DNA of 64,000 nucleotides from Chloranthus sessilifolius. Its lineage: Eukaryota; Streptophyta; Magnoliopsida; Chloranthales; Chloranthaceae. Made by a program: the position numbers and the translations under genes. The notes beneath the pieces are model-generated. The model worked only from the letters and a program-made list of their open reading frames with translations. It had not been told where the DNA came from and ran no database searches. The DNA lies in the NCBI GenBank assembly GCA_021018995.1, contig CM037590.1:87204097-87268096 (forward strand). The letters run 5' to 3'. The first letter of the stretch is position 1. The number at the start of each line of letters is the position of its first letter. Of this stretch, positions 1 through 11,598 are shown piece after piece.

Positions 1-295
1 TATTGGCCATGCAACCCTAATATGGACCACAGAGTAATGCACCTGATGCCATGGCTATTTAGATCCTTTGAGATTTACAACAATAATTGCATTAGAATTC
101 AAAGGACTTACACCAGCTTGCTAAGTTCTCCCAAGTACTTAATTCATACACGCAGTCCATAACGAAGTTGGAAAGCCAGATAGGCCAGCTAGCTTCTCAA
201 GTGGTCAATTGCCTACACAGCCAATAAATAATCCTAGAGGATAAATATTCCTGGGGCAGACATCTCCTCCCCAAAATTAAAAATAAAAACCTCTT
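1..295 (+). pseudogene. Athila-type gag C-terminal remnant (element C)
   Basis: Translation gives a KLESQIGQLASQV stretch near 165-215 followed, after a one-base frameshift, by a Gln/Pro/Asn segment with NPRG and GQTSPP. This is the usual C-terminal layout of plant Athila gag, matching the homologous part of A1 (5290-5470) and of B (33880-33990). The reading frame is broken and the N-terminal and zinc-knuckle parts lie left of the window. An open frame continues at 299-517 but I recognise nothing in it. Confidence 0.55.
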
Positions 296-529
296 GGATT
301 GTTGAGCTACCGACTCATCCGTAGCACCAATTGTAAACTACATAAACTATTTCTCCTTTTTTTAGTTCGTGTAGGTATTATAATACGACCCATTTCGTTG
401 GAAAGTGATAGGTCGTCATTCATATCTACTATATATTATAATGGACAATCGTATGGATTTATTATAGATCGTAGTTATGTTTATCAGAAACATAGCGATT
501 GCGATTCTTATTCATGAAAGGCAAGAATC

Positions 530-942
530 CACTTATGATCCTAGATTAAAACTCATGTGATGACCAGCTCAGCGAGTCATCACTGAAAGCAGGACCTACA
601 TATTTATAAACAGGATATGTCGGTCCCATTTAAAAAAAAAAAAAACCTTCCAGTTTTCACTTCCTACCTTCCCTATCTTTTTTTTAATCGTCCATAATCT
701 TAACTGTTCTTCCACCCAACCTAACCATTTATTTTCTTAAAAACCTCTTACTTCCTCTATTTTATTCTGGAGAACCCTACATGCATTTAATTCTACAATT
801 ACAAATTAGGGTTTCAATCTTTAAGGAGGTAAGGTGATGATTTTAATTGTAAAAAGGAAGGATTTCTGCAAGAGATTTTATTCAATACATAGAATTTAAG
901 TTTAATCAGCGGAGTTGGTATTAATTTTTGAAGAGTGGAAGT
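530..942 (+). promoter_or_regulatory. Putative internal promoter and leader for ORF3 of element C
   Basis: The stretch between gag end and the ORF3 ATG (943) holds a TATA-like tataaa at 605-610, then a pyrimidine-rich leader with aaccctaac-type words. The same arrangement (TATA box, CT-rich leader, ATG) precedes ORF3 of A1 at 6370-6701. Known Athila elements carry a third ORF after pol; its own promoter here is inference from position and base composition. Confidence 0.3.
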
Positions 943-945
943 ATG

Positions 946-950
946 GCGAA
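946..950. repeat. Left target-site duplication of A1
   Basis: gcgaa immediately before the 5' LTR matches acgaa at 14335-14339 after the 3' LTR with one G/A difference, the type expected from decay of a methylated CpG. Confidence 0.7.
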
Positions 951-960
951 TGTTAATCAT

Positions 961-979
961 TGAAAAGTACCACTTTTCA
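961..979 (+). other. LTR-terminal hairpin
   Basis: Perfect 8-bp arms TGAAAAGT and ACTTTTCA around loop ACC, starting 10 bp inside the LTR. Equivalent hairpins occur at the same place in the LTRs of A2, B and D. Confidence 0.75.
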
Positions 980-1260
980 CCTCTTAACCTAGCCTTTGCT
1001 GGACCTTGAAGTTGACTAATAACTCCTTTTTAGCTTGTTTCGTAGTTAGGAATAAATTCTGTAGCATAACACAAAGTTTGTGCTTTTGGTGCCAAGAGAG
1101 AGAATTCAAGCAAAAGATGACAACTGAACCAGAAAGTAATGGAACACTATGGTGACTATTTTGCATGTCACAATGAACCTAGAAAGTCTTGTAGATGAAA
1201 GAAGTATAGGTGAGAGTGGAGTAAGTTGCAACAGAAGCATGTGCATAGTAACAGAGGAGC

Positions 1261-1915
1261 CATTGACTTATCTCGCATAGCTGAGGTGCTGCCTCGCACT
1301 GTTCAATTCACCGGCAGAGCTCCCTCGTGTAGCTAAGACATGCAGCATAATAGAGCTCACGAAGAAGCCATGCAGCTCAAGGAAGGGGTTATCACAAAGC
1401 TCATCTCGCGCAGGAGTCGTGCAGTTCAACTACAAGCTACATGTGAAGAAACTCGTGGAGCTCCCACACACTAAGCCTTCAAAAAAATAACTTGCGAAGC
1501 TCTCACGAGGATCAACCCTTAATGCAACCACGTGCATTACCTCATGAGACCAATTGGCGCAAACAACTATAAAGACATCGTGTGGTTCTGGAAGAGAGAG
1601 ATGCCCAGAAGTTTCCTCGCACAGCTCTCGCGTGGCTCTCATGCGCCTAAAGGTTTAAATCTATACTGAGAGAGATGCAAAGGCATCTGCGTGAGTACCT
1701 CATGAATGGAGCATCCAAAGCTCTACTGCACGAGCAAGCTAGGCATTAAAAATCCTTCTGCACAAGTGCACACAGAGCTGAAGCAATTGTACGAGCATCC
1801 AAATCTCTACTGCGTGAGACAACAATATTCAAAGCAAAACTCTACCTTGTGAACACTCTGCAGCTGCATGACAGAAGTGATATGCAGAAGCCAACCTTGT
1901 GATGCTCAGCCTCTC
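1261..1915 (+). promoter_or_regulatory. CpG-word array in A1 5' LTR, upstream of the TATA box
   Basis: About twenty irregularly spaced copies (roughly 25-40 bp apart) of words related to CTCGCGAGG or CTCGCGAAGCTC, many decayed at CpG (for example CTCACGAGG). It lies upstream of the LTR TATA box at 2090, so in U3. The array recurs at 11935-12585, and a second one lies inside the element at 5830-6350. Confidence 0.7.
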
Positions 1916-2089
1916 CACTTCTCAATCTTAACTCAAGGACCTTTTGGGGATTTCCCCAGGTCTAGGGCACACATCTCGAGGCATGAATTCTGATGCACGC
2001 ATCCTAAGACATCCAAGAGTTGTAAAAGTGCCACATCTATTTGAAAAATTAGGGTTTACTCTTCTCTCAGCCATTGTATTAGGATTAAG

Positions 2090-2096
2090 TATATAA
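2090..2096 (+). promoter_or_regulatory. TATA box of A1 5' LTR
   Basis: tatataa in gtatataagctg, in the middle of the LTR, conserved at 12767-12773 in the 3' LTR. Transcription would begin about 30 bp downstream. Confidence 0.6.
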
Positions 2097-2168
2097 GCTG
2101 CTCTTATAACTTAGAAATCATCATTCACTTTCTCCTTCAACCTCTATTGGCTGAGAGCTCAAGCAGAC

Positions 2169-2188
2169 TAGGGTTAGGGTTAGGGTTT
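2169..2188 (+). repeat. Short telomere-like run (TTAGGG)3 in the LTR leader
   Basis: Three TAGGGT units in a row, about 75 bp after the TATA box. The 3' LTR copy at about 12845-12864 has one decayed unit. Unit is TTAGGG rather than the plant TTTAGGG. It looks like part of the transcript leader rather than an interstitial telomere. Confidence 0.6.
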
Positions 2189-3240
2189 GATCACCTTTTT
2201 TTCCATTTTTTTCTTCTCTCTTAGCCCAGCACTTGCTGGCCAAATCTTTGGTAAGCACTTAGGTGTAGTTTTATTTAAGTTTTGTAATAGGTCATTTAAA
2301 CATTGGGATTTAGTGTTGAGCTTTTGTACACAAGGCTGTTGCCTTGAGGAATTTCATTGTTAGTAACATCAGATCAATGGAATTTATGTTTGAATACTTA
2401 CTCAATCTGTTATTTTCCTATTTGTCCGTAGTTCTGTTCAGGCTATAACATATATTTAGGATTTGAACTTATTAAAAGGCCCATGGAAAATTGAGTTTTT
2501 ATAGCCTTGGGACCAAGGTGGCAGACAACAGTTTTCATATTCTATCTTAGCATTTGTGGGCAAGGGAGCCTCTATGGATAGCCTATGACCATTAGAGTGA
2601 ATAGACTATAGCCCTAGGGCAAACTTGGTTATAAATCTGAGATGGATTATTTCTCTCTGTACTTGAGCTTATAGCCTAGTGAGAGATGGTGTAGAAACAG
2701 ACTCCCCTCTTTCTTAGTTAGCCACTATCAAATGTTAGATCTGTCTTCTTTGTAGTGATTGTGAACTGGGAGGCTGAGTCATTACAGGCCTTTTGTAGCA
2801 ATGATCAGTTGTGCTTAAGTCCTTATTCAACCTATTTCTTTTTCTTTGTGTGAGCATCAATGTGTCGCTGGCCTTGACAATACACAGGATTTTATGGGTT
2901 AGAACTCCTATGAATGTCAACCAAATATGTGCATAGATCTCGGGAGCTCGGAGCACTGGCAGACATAGTGTCTGCAATGGTATTCATGGCCTGATTTGAT
3001 TCATTGGATTAGGATTGATCAACTCACTCCTTTGGATTAGGTTAGCTCTTCTGGCTTAATCAATGGGATTTGACAAACTCTATTGGATAGACTGTGGCCA
3101 TTTGAGTGGACAGACTATAGCCTTAAGAGCGCCCTAAATCTGAGTTACATAACTGAATGAACTTTAACCTAGACTACTTCTCATCCTTTTATCTTTATTT
3201 TAACACATCATCACCACTTTCTTCATAACCCTTTCTTAGG

Positions 3241-3402
3241 ATAGGACTACACTTTATTTCTTTTCTTTTTTTTTAGTAGGTAATTTAGTGTAGTTGTGAC
3301 ACCCAACTCCCTTTCTTTAGGATAGGACTACACTTTATTTCTTTTCTTTTTTTTTAGTAGGTAATTTAGTGTAGTTGTGACACCCAACTCCCTTTCTTTA
3401 GG
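3241..3402 (+). repeat. 81-bp tandem duplication
   Basis: 3241-3321 is repeated at 3322-3402 almost without change. The 3' LTR has one copy, so the duplication arose in this LTR after insertion. Confidence 0.85.
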
Positions 3403-3407
3403 ATTGT

Positions 3408-3427
3408 CAGATCTGTAGCCAGATCTG
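3408..3427 (+). other. Twin CAGATCTG palindromes near LTR end
   Basis: CAGATCTG at 3408-3415 and again at 3420-3427, separated by TAGC. The same pair precedes a conserved block ending near the LTR 3' end in A, B and D (for example 28430-28452 in L1 of B). Confidence 0.6.
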
Positions 3428-3656
3428 GAGGCCTACTATTATAGCTCATTCTGGGTTCTTGATCAATATCTCTGTGGGATAAACTCTTGCTTATCAAAAC
3501 ATGCTACAATAGCCCTATATCTTGCAGGCTTAGGATTACTTTAGTTGTGTTGTTTCCATTTTTTTATCTTACTTTAATTTTTAATTTGTTCTCACCACAC
3601 AATAAGATCAACACACTGGTATTTAAACCCAAACATGGAATCCACCAACAAGTTTT

Positions 3657-3674
3657 TGACGCCGCTGTCGAGGA
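3657..3674 (+). other. Primer-binding site of A1
   Basis: TGACGCCGCTGTCGAGGA, a decayed form of TGGCGCCGTTGCCGGGGA (complement of a plant tRNA-Asp 3' end), seven bases after the LTR. The well preserved version is seen at 33400-33417 and 41991-42008. Confidence 0.75.
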
Positions 3675-4102
3675 TATTGGCCTTTTTAGTAGACCTAAGT
3701 TATATTATATTATATTTTAGAAAATTCTTTGTAGCTGTGCCATAGTAGAATAAAAGTACTACTAATTCTTTTTGGAATCTTGTAGAATTGGACAACAGCA
3801 GAAGGGAAAAGTTAGAGTTGCAGCTAGAGTATAGCTAGCTCTATTTGCACTTCTTTTACCTTGAAACCTAGCCCTTTAATATTGAATTCCTTGTAATTAA
3901 TTTAATGTAAATTTGTTTAGTTGTTATTTTAGTTAGAAAATTCTTTGAGTGCTGTAAGCATTTTCCTTACTAAGTTTGTGGGTGTATGCTTGGAAGAAGG
4001 TCCCTGAACCCTGAGTTGGAACCTCCAAATCCTGAGGTTGAAACGATTCTCAGACCAAGAAACACCACACAAGGCCCTACTGTTGAAACATAGCAAGCTA
4101 AC

Positions 4103-5472
4103 ATGGCTGAGAGGCAAAGAACCTTGAAGGCGTATAATGCACCAGGGGATTACACTTCTCCCTTCTGCATACAATTCCCTTCAGTGGAAGGAAACTATGA
4201 AATCAAGTCCTCCACCATCAATATGCTGTCATCTTTTCATGGGCTTAGTAAGGAAGATCCTTACAAGCACATTGACCAATTTTTGACACTTTGCACCACC
4301 TTCAATATTGCTTGCTTGGGACTTGAAGCCACCAAATTGAGGCTTTTTCTTTTTCCTTAAAGGACAAAGCCAGTACATGGCTCTCTAAGCTCCCAGCCAA
4401 CAACATACAAATATGGAGTGACCTCCAAAGCCAATTCCTAGCTAAATTCTTTCCCATGAACAAGACCAGCCAGATGAGGATGAGTGTTTTATCATTTACT
4501 CAGTCCTCAACTGGGAATTTTTATGAAGCTTGGGAGAGATTTCAAGAGATGTTAAAATAATGCCCCCACCACCAAATTCCAATGTGGCAGCTAGTGCAAG
4601 TATTTTACTAAGGAATTAATCCCAAGAGCAGGGATATAGTGGATGCCTCATGTGGTGGTAATTACCTCCATAAGACAGCTGATGAGGCTTAGGAGCTATT
4701 TGACATTATAGGGGAAAACTCCATGCAGCAGGAGTCACTTTCTCGCAATGACAGCAAGACCCCTGCTAGGTTGGTGAAAGAGTCCACCCCTAGAGGTGGA
4801 ATATATGAAGTGAAGGTGCAGAGTGAGTTGGAAAAGAAGGTGGACAATTTCAGCTTGAAGTTTGACAAATTGATGAATGTGATGCTGCCTAGAATGGTTG
4901 CATAAGTGGAGGAGGCATGCCTGATATGCCAATCTCCCACACATTCACTGCATGATTGTCCATTAGCCAACTAATTCCCTGATTTTGTTATGGAGCAAGC
5001 CAATGCTTCCCAAGCATTTGGGCAGCAACCTGCTGGGTACTCATGGAGGAGCCACCCAAATTTGACGTGGAGGCAAGATAATTACCCTCAACCCCAACAA
5101 CAGCAGTTGGTAGCTCCATACAGACCTCAACACCAGTTTAACCAGGGATACCCACCTCAATAGAATTTTCAGTTGCTTGCCCCATAGCCCAAACAGTTAG
5201 CCTTGCCCCCACAACAACCCAGATCCTCTTATTTTGAAGAGCAAATGATGGCATTCATATAGAATTTAGGGAGCCTAGTCTAAACTGTGAACTCTCATGG
5301 GCAAAGCATTAAGAATATAGAGGACCATCTTGGTCAAATTTGCAATGCTTTGAACAGGAGAGAAGAGGGCAAATTGCCTAGTCAACCATTAGCCAACCCC
5401 AAGGGGCAGTACATGATTGGTGAAGCATCGTCCAACCATGTGGATGATGGTTTAGGAGGCCAAGGCAACTGA
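4103..5472 (+). pseudogene. Athila-type gag (A1)
   Basis: Codes for the capsid-nucleocapsid polyprotein that packages element RNA. From the ATG in aacatggctgagagg the N-terminal part (4103-4357) contains FHGLSKEDPYKHIDQF, typical of plant Athila gag. After a frameshift the capsid continues (WLSKLPANNIQIW, YEAWERFQEMLK) to about 4700. A Lys/Glu-rich segment (4760-4900) leads into a zinc knuckle at about 4915-4960 (CLIC, then H, then C). The C-terminal part is Gln/Pro-rich and ends GQGN at 5470. At least one frameshift and several stop codons make it non-functional. The protease expected to follow is missing. Confidence 0.85.
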
Positions 5473-5829
5473 GGAGGTCATGAAAAGTGAAGGTGAGTGG
5501 TGAAGAACCAACAGAATGTGTGTACAATATGTATTGACTATGTATTTTGCTTTGAGTTAGTTAGAAATTGTTCATTTACTACTTTAGAATAATGATTTGC
5601 TTGTGTGTCTGATTGTGTTTTGTCATTGTTGTTTTGAGTACTTGTGCATGTCTGTCATCTGAATTTTGATGCTCATATCTGTTGGCGATAGTTGAGATAC
5701 TCTCACAATACATTTCTTGAATTTGATTTGAATTATTATCTTTGGAATTCTGAATTTGTGATGTTTCAATGTTGATAAAGAGTAACTTAACTGTCATGAT
5801 GAATTGGAGTACATGTCATGTAGTGGTGT
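5473..5829 (+). other. Noncoding segment after gag of A1
   Basis: About 350 bp of AT-rich sequence with no recognisable domain. In an autonomous Athila element protease and RT would start here. I see no trace of either. Confidence 0.5.
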
Positions 5830-6350
5830 TGATGCACACTGCAATGGGTGCATAACTGTGAACATGCATAGGCCGGGGCACCAGCTCAGAGAATAGCCTA
5901 AATTTCAAGCTCGCGAGGCTAAATAGCCTGAATTTCAAGCTCACGAGCCACCTGAAGCATTCTCGTGGAGTTCTGATGAATATTTTGTATCGTGCGAGAG
6001 CTTCGTGAGCCACCTGAAGCTTTCTTGCGGAGTTCTGATAAATATTTTGTACCACGCAAGAGATTCGCGAGCACAAGGACATACATTGCACCCTTTTAGT
6101 GAGCCCCGTGAGATGCTTGAGACTCACATTTAAATGCTCACGAGACTTTGCTACTCTAGTTGCGCGAGATATGAGCAAGTGCTTCGTGCGCTTGAGCCTG
6201 AATTTTACTCTACGAAGAGCCTCGCGAGGCACTTGAAGCATTTAAATTTGTCTTCGTGAGGCTCTGCTTTTCTTCACAACTGAACCTCTCACGAGGTTAG
6301 TTGTGTACTGCATAAAGAATGTGCTCCGCGAGAACTTAGCGACAGCTGTG
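5830..6350 (+). promoter_or_regulatory. Internal CpG-word array upstream of ORF3 of A1
   Basis: About fifteen copies of words such as CTCGCGAGGC, CTCACGAGCC, TCGCGAGCAC, and CGTGCGAGAG. The vocabulary is that of the LTR array (1261-1915) but the two stretches do not align base for base. It ends about 20 bp before a TATA box (6370) that precedes ORF3, as the LTR array precedes the LTR TATA box. Confidence 0.65.
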
Positions 6351-6369
6351 CGAAGCACGGGGTTAGCCC

Positions 6370-6376
6370 TATAAAA
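6370..6376 (+). promoter_or_regulatory. TATA box for ORF3 of A1
   Basis: tataaaa in agccctataaaaccagcg, 325 bp before the ORF3 ATG, followed by a C/T-rich leader containing TTTGGTAAG (6600-6607), also found in the LTR leader (2249-2256). Use as a promoter is inference. Confidence 0.45.
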
Positions 6377-6700
6377 CCAGCGATTTCCTCATTTTTGCCA
6401 TTTCATTTCCCTTTGCCCTAATTTTCCCTGCACACTTCTGAGCTCCCCCTTTTCTTCTTTCTTCTATACTACCCTTTCCACTAAACCCCAACTAGTTGCC
6501 TCATATAATTTTGCTCCACATCACCTTCTGGTCACTTGAGCTAGATTTGGGGGGATTTGAGCATCTGTGCAACGTGTGAAGTGAAACCCTAGCTATCATT
6601 TGGTAAGATTTCTCTCTCACTCTCTCAGTTGATTTAATTGGAAAGAGTGCATTATAATTGCTAGGATTTTGAAACCCTAATTTAGAGAAATTTGATAGTT

Positions 6701-9677
6701 ATGGCCACGAGTTTAAAATTCTCAGACACCTTGTCTGCTTTTGTAACCCCACCACCTGCTGGGAGCCCTGTGCCTACTAGGAAATCTACAAGGATTGCAG
6801 AGGCCTCCAATGTGGAGACCCCTGGGGTAACTGCACCCTTTGAGGAGCCCCAAGTTGAGAAAACTATGAAGAAGGGCAAAGGTGTGGCCTCTGATGCCCA
6901 AGGTACCAAAAAGAAATCTGTTCCTAAGAAGAGGGCCAGAGAGCACCCACCACCTAAAAGCCCTGAAAAGTCAAAGAAGAAATAAAAAATGGGCAAGGAA
7001 GTTGCCTCTGAGGTCCCTGAGGATGAAGAGGAAGAAGATAATGAATACCTCAGGGTTCCATCTGAATTTGTTGCAGCAATTAAGCTAGAAGCTAAGACAA
7101 TTTTTGATAAGGCTTTCTTTGAGGAGCTATCTGAAATAGCTGCCTCCATGGAGTACCTCACCAAAGCCTCATTGCTACCCCTACTGAGACCCCCAGTGCA
7201 CCTAGTCTTCCCTAGACTAGTGCAATTGTTTTACCAAAATATCATAGTCAAAATTAGGGATGATGGAACCCAGCACTGCTGGTGCTCATAGACAAATTTG
7301 AGATGTTGTTCAATCAAGCTACCATTGCTAGGATCCATGGGATACCAGCCAAGTATAGCCCTGAATGTGGCTTGGGTCCCCCTTTGACAGCCACCATCCC
7401 AGAGATAGCCAAGGAGCTGACTTAAGGAATCACTACATCAGGTGTATCAATAAGGAAGAGAGATCTTCACCCCCACGTTAGATTTATGGATGGGGTGCTG
7501 AGAAATAATGTGTATTGCTCTAAACATGAGCAGGAGAGGAGGTCTCCTATTGCTGATGCACTCTTCTCCTTCCACAAGAACCATTACTTGGATGCTACCA
7601 AGTTAATTTTTGAGGGGATGACTGACATTATGGAGAAGGTGAAAGCCAAGAAGAAACCCCATTTCCTTTCCTACTGCAGGCTTATTACAGCCTTGCTAAA
7701 GCTTGGAGGAGATCAATTTCAAATGAATGAAGAAACAATTGCTCTAAACCCCAAAAATTGTGGAAAGAAGCAGTGGGGGTTCAATGGTACTCTCATTGAG
7801 AAGAAGAAGGCTAATGTAGGAGTAATCTCTAATGCAACTGCAGTTGCTGCCTCTGTGGCCCCAAGCTCTGCTGCCCTCTCTCAGGCAGTCCATTCATTTG
7901 TGCCAGTCAGCACCACCACCACATCTGTAGCCATTACCTTACCAGCCACCCCTTCACCTTCCATACCAGCCACTACTCCCTCAACCCAAGCCTCACAACC
8001 TTCCATAGTCCCCTTACCCTCATCCCAACTAACTTTACCCATCCCCACAGCCCCCATACCTGCTGCTACCTTAACCATACCCTCACCCATCACATCAGCC
8101 ACACCAAGCTCACCCATCCATTCCACATATGAAGAAACCATACCTATCCCTTAACCATCCTTACCTATGCTGGCAACTTATAAAAAGAAAAGAAGATCAA
8201 CCAAGGCACATAAGCAACCCCAACCTCCCTATCTCCCCCAAACCATCCCAATTCCTGCAACCTCCACCATCCTAGACCCAACCATTGACCTACGACAACC
8301 CTCACCGACCAAGCCTTTGTATCTGAGCCTCCCACCCTTGAAATCCCCACAACCCCCCCACCTAGCCCACTGAAATCTCCACACCTATTCCTCCTGAATT
8401 CTTTCAACCCTTAGACCATTCCATACTAGTTCCACCTACCCATGACCAAATCCCTCTTTCAGATGAGGGATACTCAGCCATGATGTCCTCTATCATAGAG
8501 GACATCAACTATGAGTTTACACCTTTCCCAGACTCACCACCCCCTCCCCATTTCACCCCTCCTCCACAGTCCCCACAAGCCACCACTTTCACTCATGCAC
8601 CCACTTCCCCTTTCAACCAATTCCACCCCCACACCTAATTTCCTACCCCATATCTTTAACCTATTACTCTCCCTTCAAGCACAAATGTTGGCCAACTCCC
8701 AAACACAAGCATCCATTGACGCCAACTTGCATGCCATGCACTCCAATCTCCCAGACCAAACCTCAATCCACACCAGCTTAGAAGCCATCTAAGCCACCTT
8801 GTCACTTTTAACCCCAACATCACAACAACCATCCCACCAGCCACCTATACCTTCACCTATCCATGTCACCACACCTTCCATTACACCCATGGAACCTGCC
8901 CCCATTAACCCTCCAACTACATTTACCAATGCCTCCACAAAAACTGATTTTGAGCCAGATCTTGAACCTACCCCTATCTTGTTGCACATCATTTCCCTAC
9001 CCAAACCCCCACCAGCTGTAGCTACATCTGATGTTGCAACTGATGTGGAAGACTTAATACCAACTACCTCATTTCCTACCCAAATAGACCCTGAGCCTGA
9101 ACCTGCAGTCCATCACCCTCTACCCTCTATCTTCACCTCATCCATCCACTCTCCCTTGGTGGCTGGCCCTTCTTCTAGTAATCAGCAGCACATCCTCCCA
9201 GCCTCTTTCTTTTCCATACCTCCCTACTCCACTCTCCTCCATGTCATGAATGTGAACCCTTACCTGAAGAATGATGTCATTAAGGGCATGACTACCATCA
9301 GAACTTCCATCAAACAACCCAATCAAGAGAAAATCAATCGGATGGATTTCGATCACCAAATTCAACTACACGGTATATCTAAGGGATGGAGTAGGATTTT
9401 GGTTCTATATGAAGCTAAAAAGTAGATTACAACAACGGAGTAGCTGAGAGCTGATGGCCTAGAGAAAAGATTATTTGCCGCTCATGATGTCACAAAAGCT
9501 GTCAGGGACCTCTATGAAACTAGAGTTCAACTTGCTGAAACAAAGCCAACAATCCATGAAAGGAACCTTACTGCACTAACTAACACTACTCCTCCACAAG
9601 CAGCTGAGCCTGCCCCTCCTGCTACTAAAGAAAAAGGCAAAGGACCCCAAGTCAAAACTGAGCCAGCAGATACTTAG
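6701..9677 (+). pseudogene. ORF3 of A1: plant retroelement protein of the Transposase_32 type, with long Pro/Ser/Thr-rich tail
   Basis: Start chosen at ATG 6701 (MATSLKFSD). Residues 1-130 are basic and Pro-rich (nuclear-signal-like KKKSVPKKRAREH at about 6909). Around 7180-7260 is VHLVFPRLVQLFYQN, the hallmark of the family annotated in databases as 'putative plant transposon protein', which is an ORF of gypsy elements rather than a real transposase. 7486-7830 (WMDGVLRNNVYCSKH region, HFLSYCRLITALL) continues that domain. From 7830 to about 9150 is almost only Pro, Ser, Thr and Ala. 9180-9677 is a C-terminal conserved-looking part ending KTEPADT. Several stops and at least two frameshifts. 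Function unknown; position matches the Athila env-like ORF. Confidence 0.65.
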
Positions 9678-11407
9678 GATGATTAGTTTTGCGCATGTAC
9701 TTAGTTAGGATTTACTTTTTGTACAACACCTTCCCTTGCATTGTACACATGTTTGTTTTAGAAATGGAATTTCTTTTTGTTATGCTTGCTTTACTTTCTA
9801 CTTCATAACTAGTTTGTTTATTTTAGTTGTTTGTGTGTGCCTTGTTTCTTATTTTTATTTTCTTTATTTTAGTGTCAATTTTCTTTTTCTTCCCTGTTGC
9901 ACACGCCATCTTATATTTGAATCAGTGAGGACACTGCTCCTCATAGGTTTGGGGGTGTGGCAAGGATTGCCAATGATCTAGTCAACCTAAGTGCAGCAGT
10001 CGTAACTAAGTGAGGAATAAATAGAATGAGCTTCACCTAAGCAATGTTGAAAGTGAGGAAATTTAAAAATTGTGCAGATCTTTTTAACACTAAAATCATT
10101 TGAAAATCAATACTTCTATAGGGTGAACATCAGGAAATTTTCTATAAATAGTAGTTAGTGAACCAGTAAGGAGAGAAACAGGTAAAAGCATACTCCTTTG
10201 AGTGCAATTGAAGACCATACCCAGTGAGCTTTGAGCCTATAATTTTTTTTTAGGAGTGTCTGTGGCAAAAATTTTCTGTTCTAAGGACTAACTGAGTAAA
10301 GCCCTTTTCACTAGAAGTTAGACACCCCAAGTTGAAGTTGTTTGACAGTAATCATGATACTAAGGAAAGGATCAAGGCCTTCATTTGCACAGTTTGAGCT
10401 TAAAAGATCAAACCTATGAAACTACCCTTGTCCATACACTTTTTGAACCTTAAAGCCCCATTCTTCTTCAACAAATATCAAAGTACTTGAGCCTGAACCT
10501 CTTAACCTGATTCAGCCCTATCCTCACTTTGAGAATTCAAAAGGTAAAGGAGAGGATGTTGAAGATAAGTGAGTAAAGTTTAACATTTGGTGAAAAGGAG
10601 AGAAGAGAGGTGGAGATCTGTAATAATAGTGTAACAGTTGTAGATGTGTGGCAACCATCATAAAAAAAAATATAAAAAAAAAATAAATAAAATAAAAATA
10701 ATAAAAAAAAGAATGAGGAGTCAAAAGAAGAATTCCATTGGAAATGTTGAAAAGAAGAGAAGAAGTTGGCCACTTTAGCTCTAAAATTTCAAAAGTAGAT
10801 GGATTTATACTCAAATGAAGAAGGTGAAGTCATGAATCATCTCCTACCTATGTTGATTTCTCAATTTTGAATCCCTTTTTACCCCCTTTTTATTCTTTAC
10901 AACCCTCACCAATAAGCCACATTACAACCCATGAAAAGCCCTTGTTGATCCAAAGTCAAATGAACTGTCATGTGACGATGAGGGAATGTCTAATCTATGG
11001 TGAGAGTACTTTATGTTGTTAGAAATTAGAAGAGCTGCCTATACTCATGCTTGCAAACCCATTTGGGGTATGTAACTGCTCTTGAGCTTATGTGAAATGA
11101 TACACCCTTAAATTCAGTTATGAGAGATAGCCCTGGTGAGCATTAGGTCTGAGATTGAAATCATTGGGGCATTGTTTGAACCTAAATTTTGGTGCACTGG
11201 TAAGTTTAGTACTGTTTTGCATATATTATTTTCTTGGTGTTAGCTAATTGGATGTAATGAGCATGCATGCATGACTGAGGTGTTAAATTGTTTGCATATA
11301 CAACTTTAGAACTCCTCTAACTTTGATAGAGCAAGGGTGAAGTGAACTGTATTTATTTCAAACTGATTAACCATTGTGTGCACTTTTGTTAACTGTTTCA
11401 CTGAGAA
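9678..11407 (+). other. 3' noncoding region of A1
   Basis: 1.7 kb with no credible gene. It contains the internal G-rich tract at 9926-9960 and an A-rich run at 10660-10710. Short blocks recur in the same order in the 3' regions of B, A2 and D: a 'caaggccttc' block (10375), a 'gagaattcaa..gtaaaggag' block (10531) and a 'gagtcatgaa' block (10830). Confidence 0.6.
9926..9960 (+). other. Internal G-rich tract (polypurine-like) of A1
   Basis: GTGAGGACACTGCTCC then CATAGGTTTGGGGGTGTGG. The last 12 bases repeat the polypurine tract that abuts the 3' LTR (11587-11598). Counterparts: 17097-17132, 38548-38585, 43918-43948, and minus-strand 22081-22125 and 62799-62845. Confidence 0.6.
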
Positions 11408-11530
11408 GTTTGTGGGTACCTTCACTGAAAACCCTCAGGAAACTTCACTCCTCCACTAGGGATCACCTAGGGGTTTAAAAGGCTTGATGCATAAGCTAAA
11501 TGCATCCGTGCTCCCTACGAAAGTGACATT
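11408..11530 (+). other. Conserved 3' module, copy 1
   Basis: Starts gaagtttgtgggtacctt, passes through gggatcacctaggggttt and ends near ctccctacgaaagtg. One of six copies in the window; see the finding on this module. It lies 50-190 bp upstream of the 3' polypurine tract. Confidence 0.75.
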
Positions 11531-11582
11531 TATATTCTTCAAGTAGTTATTTAAATTTTGCTTTGCTCAGGGACTAGCAAGG

Positions 11583-11598
11583 ATAAGGTTTGGGGGTG
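11583..11598 (+). other. Polypurine tract of A1
   Basis: ataaggtttgggggtg directly before the TG of the 3' LTR: start point for plus-strand DNA synthesis. Confidence 0.8.

Larger units (their letters stand above)
951..3650 (+). repeat. A1 5' LTR (2700 bp)
   Basis: Begins TGTTAATC and ends CCACCAACA, followed by the primer site. It aligns throughout with 11599-14334. It differs from the 3' LTR by many CpG decays, by an 81-bp tandem duplication at 3241-3402 (single in the 3' LTR) and by loss of about 80 bp near 3128 (present at about 13812-13895 in the 3' LTR, and at the equivalent place in A2, so the loss is in this copy). Confidence 0.9.

Noticed and set aside
2169..2188. Interstitial telomere
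   Set aside because: Only three units, TTAGGG not TTTAGGG, and it recurs at the same LTR position in the 3' LTR; it is part of the LTR leader.
6601..6628. Tiny intron in the ORF3 leader (GGTAAG..CTCTCAG)
   Set aside because: About 25 bp is too short for a plant intron; the donor could still pair with a later acceptor.
7881..8141. Gly/Val-rich minus-strand frame opposite ORF3 (and similar at 8656-9004)
   Set aside because: Mirror of the Pro/Ser/Thr-rich plus-strand coding sequence; no start context or domain.
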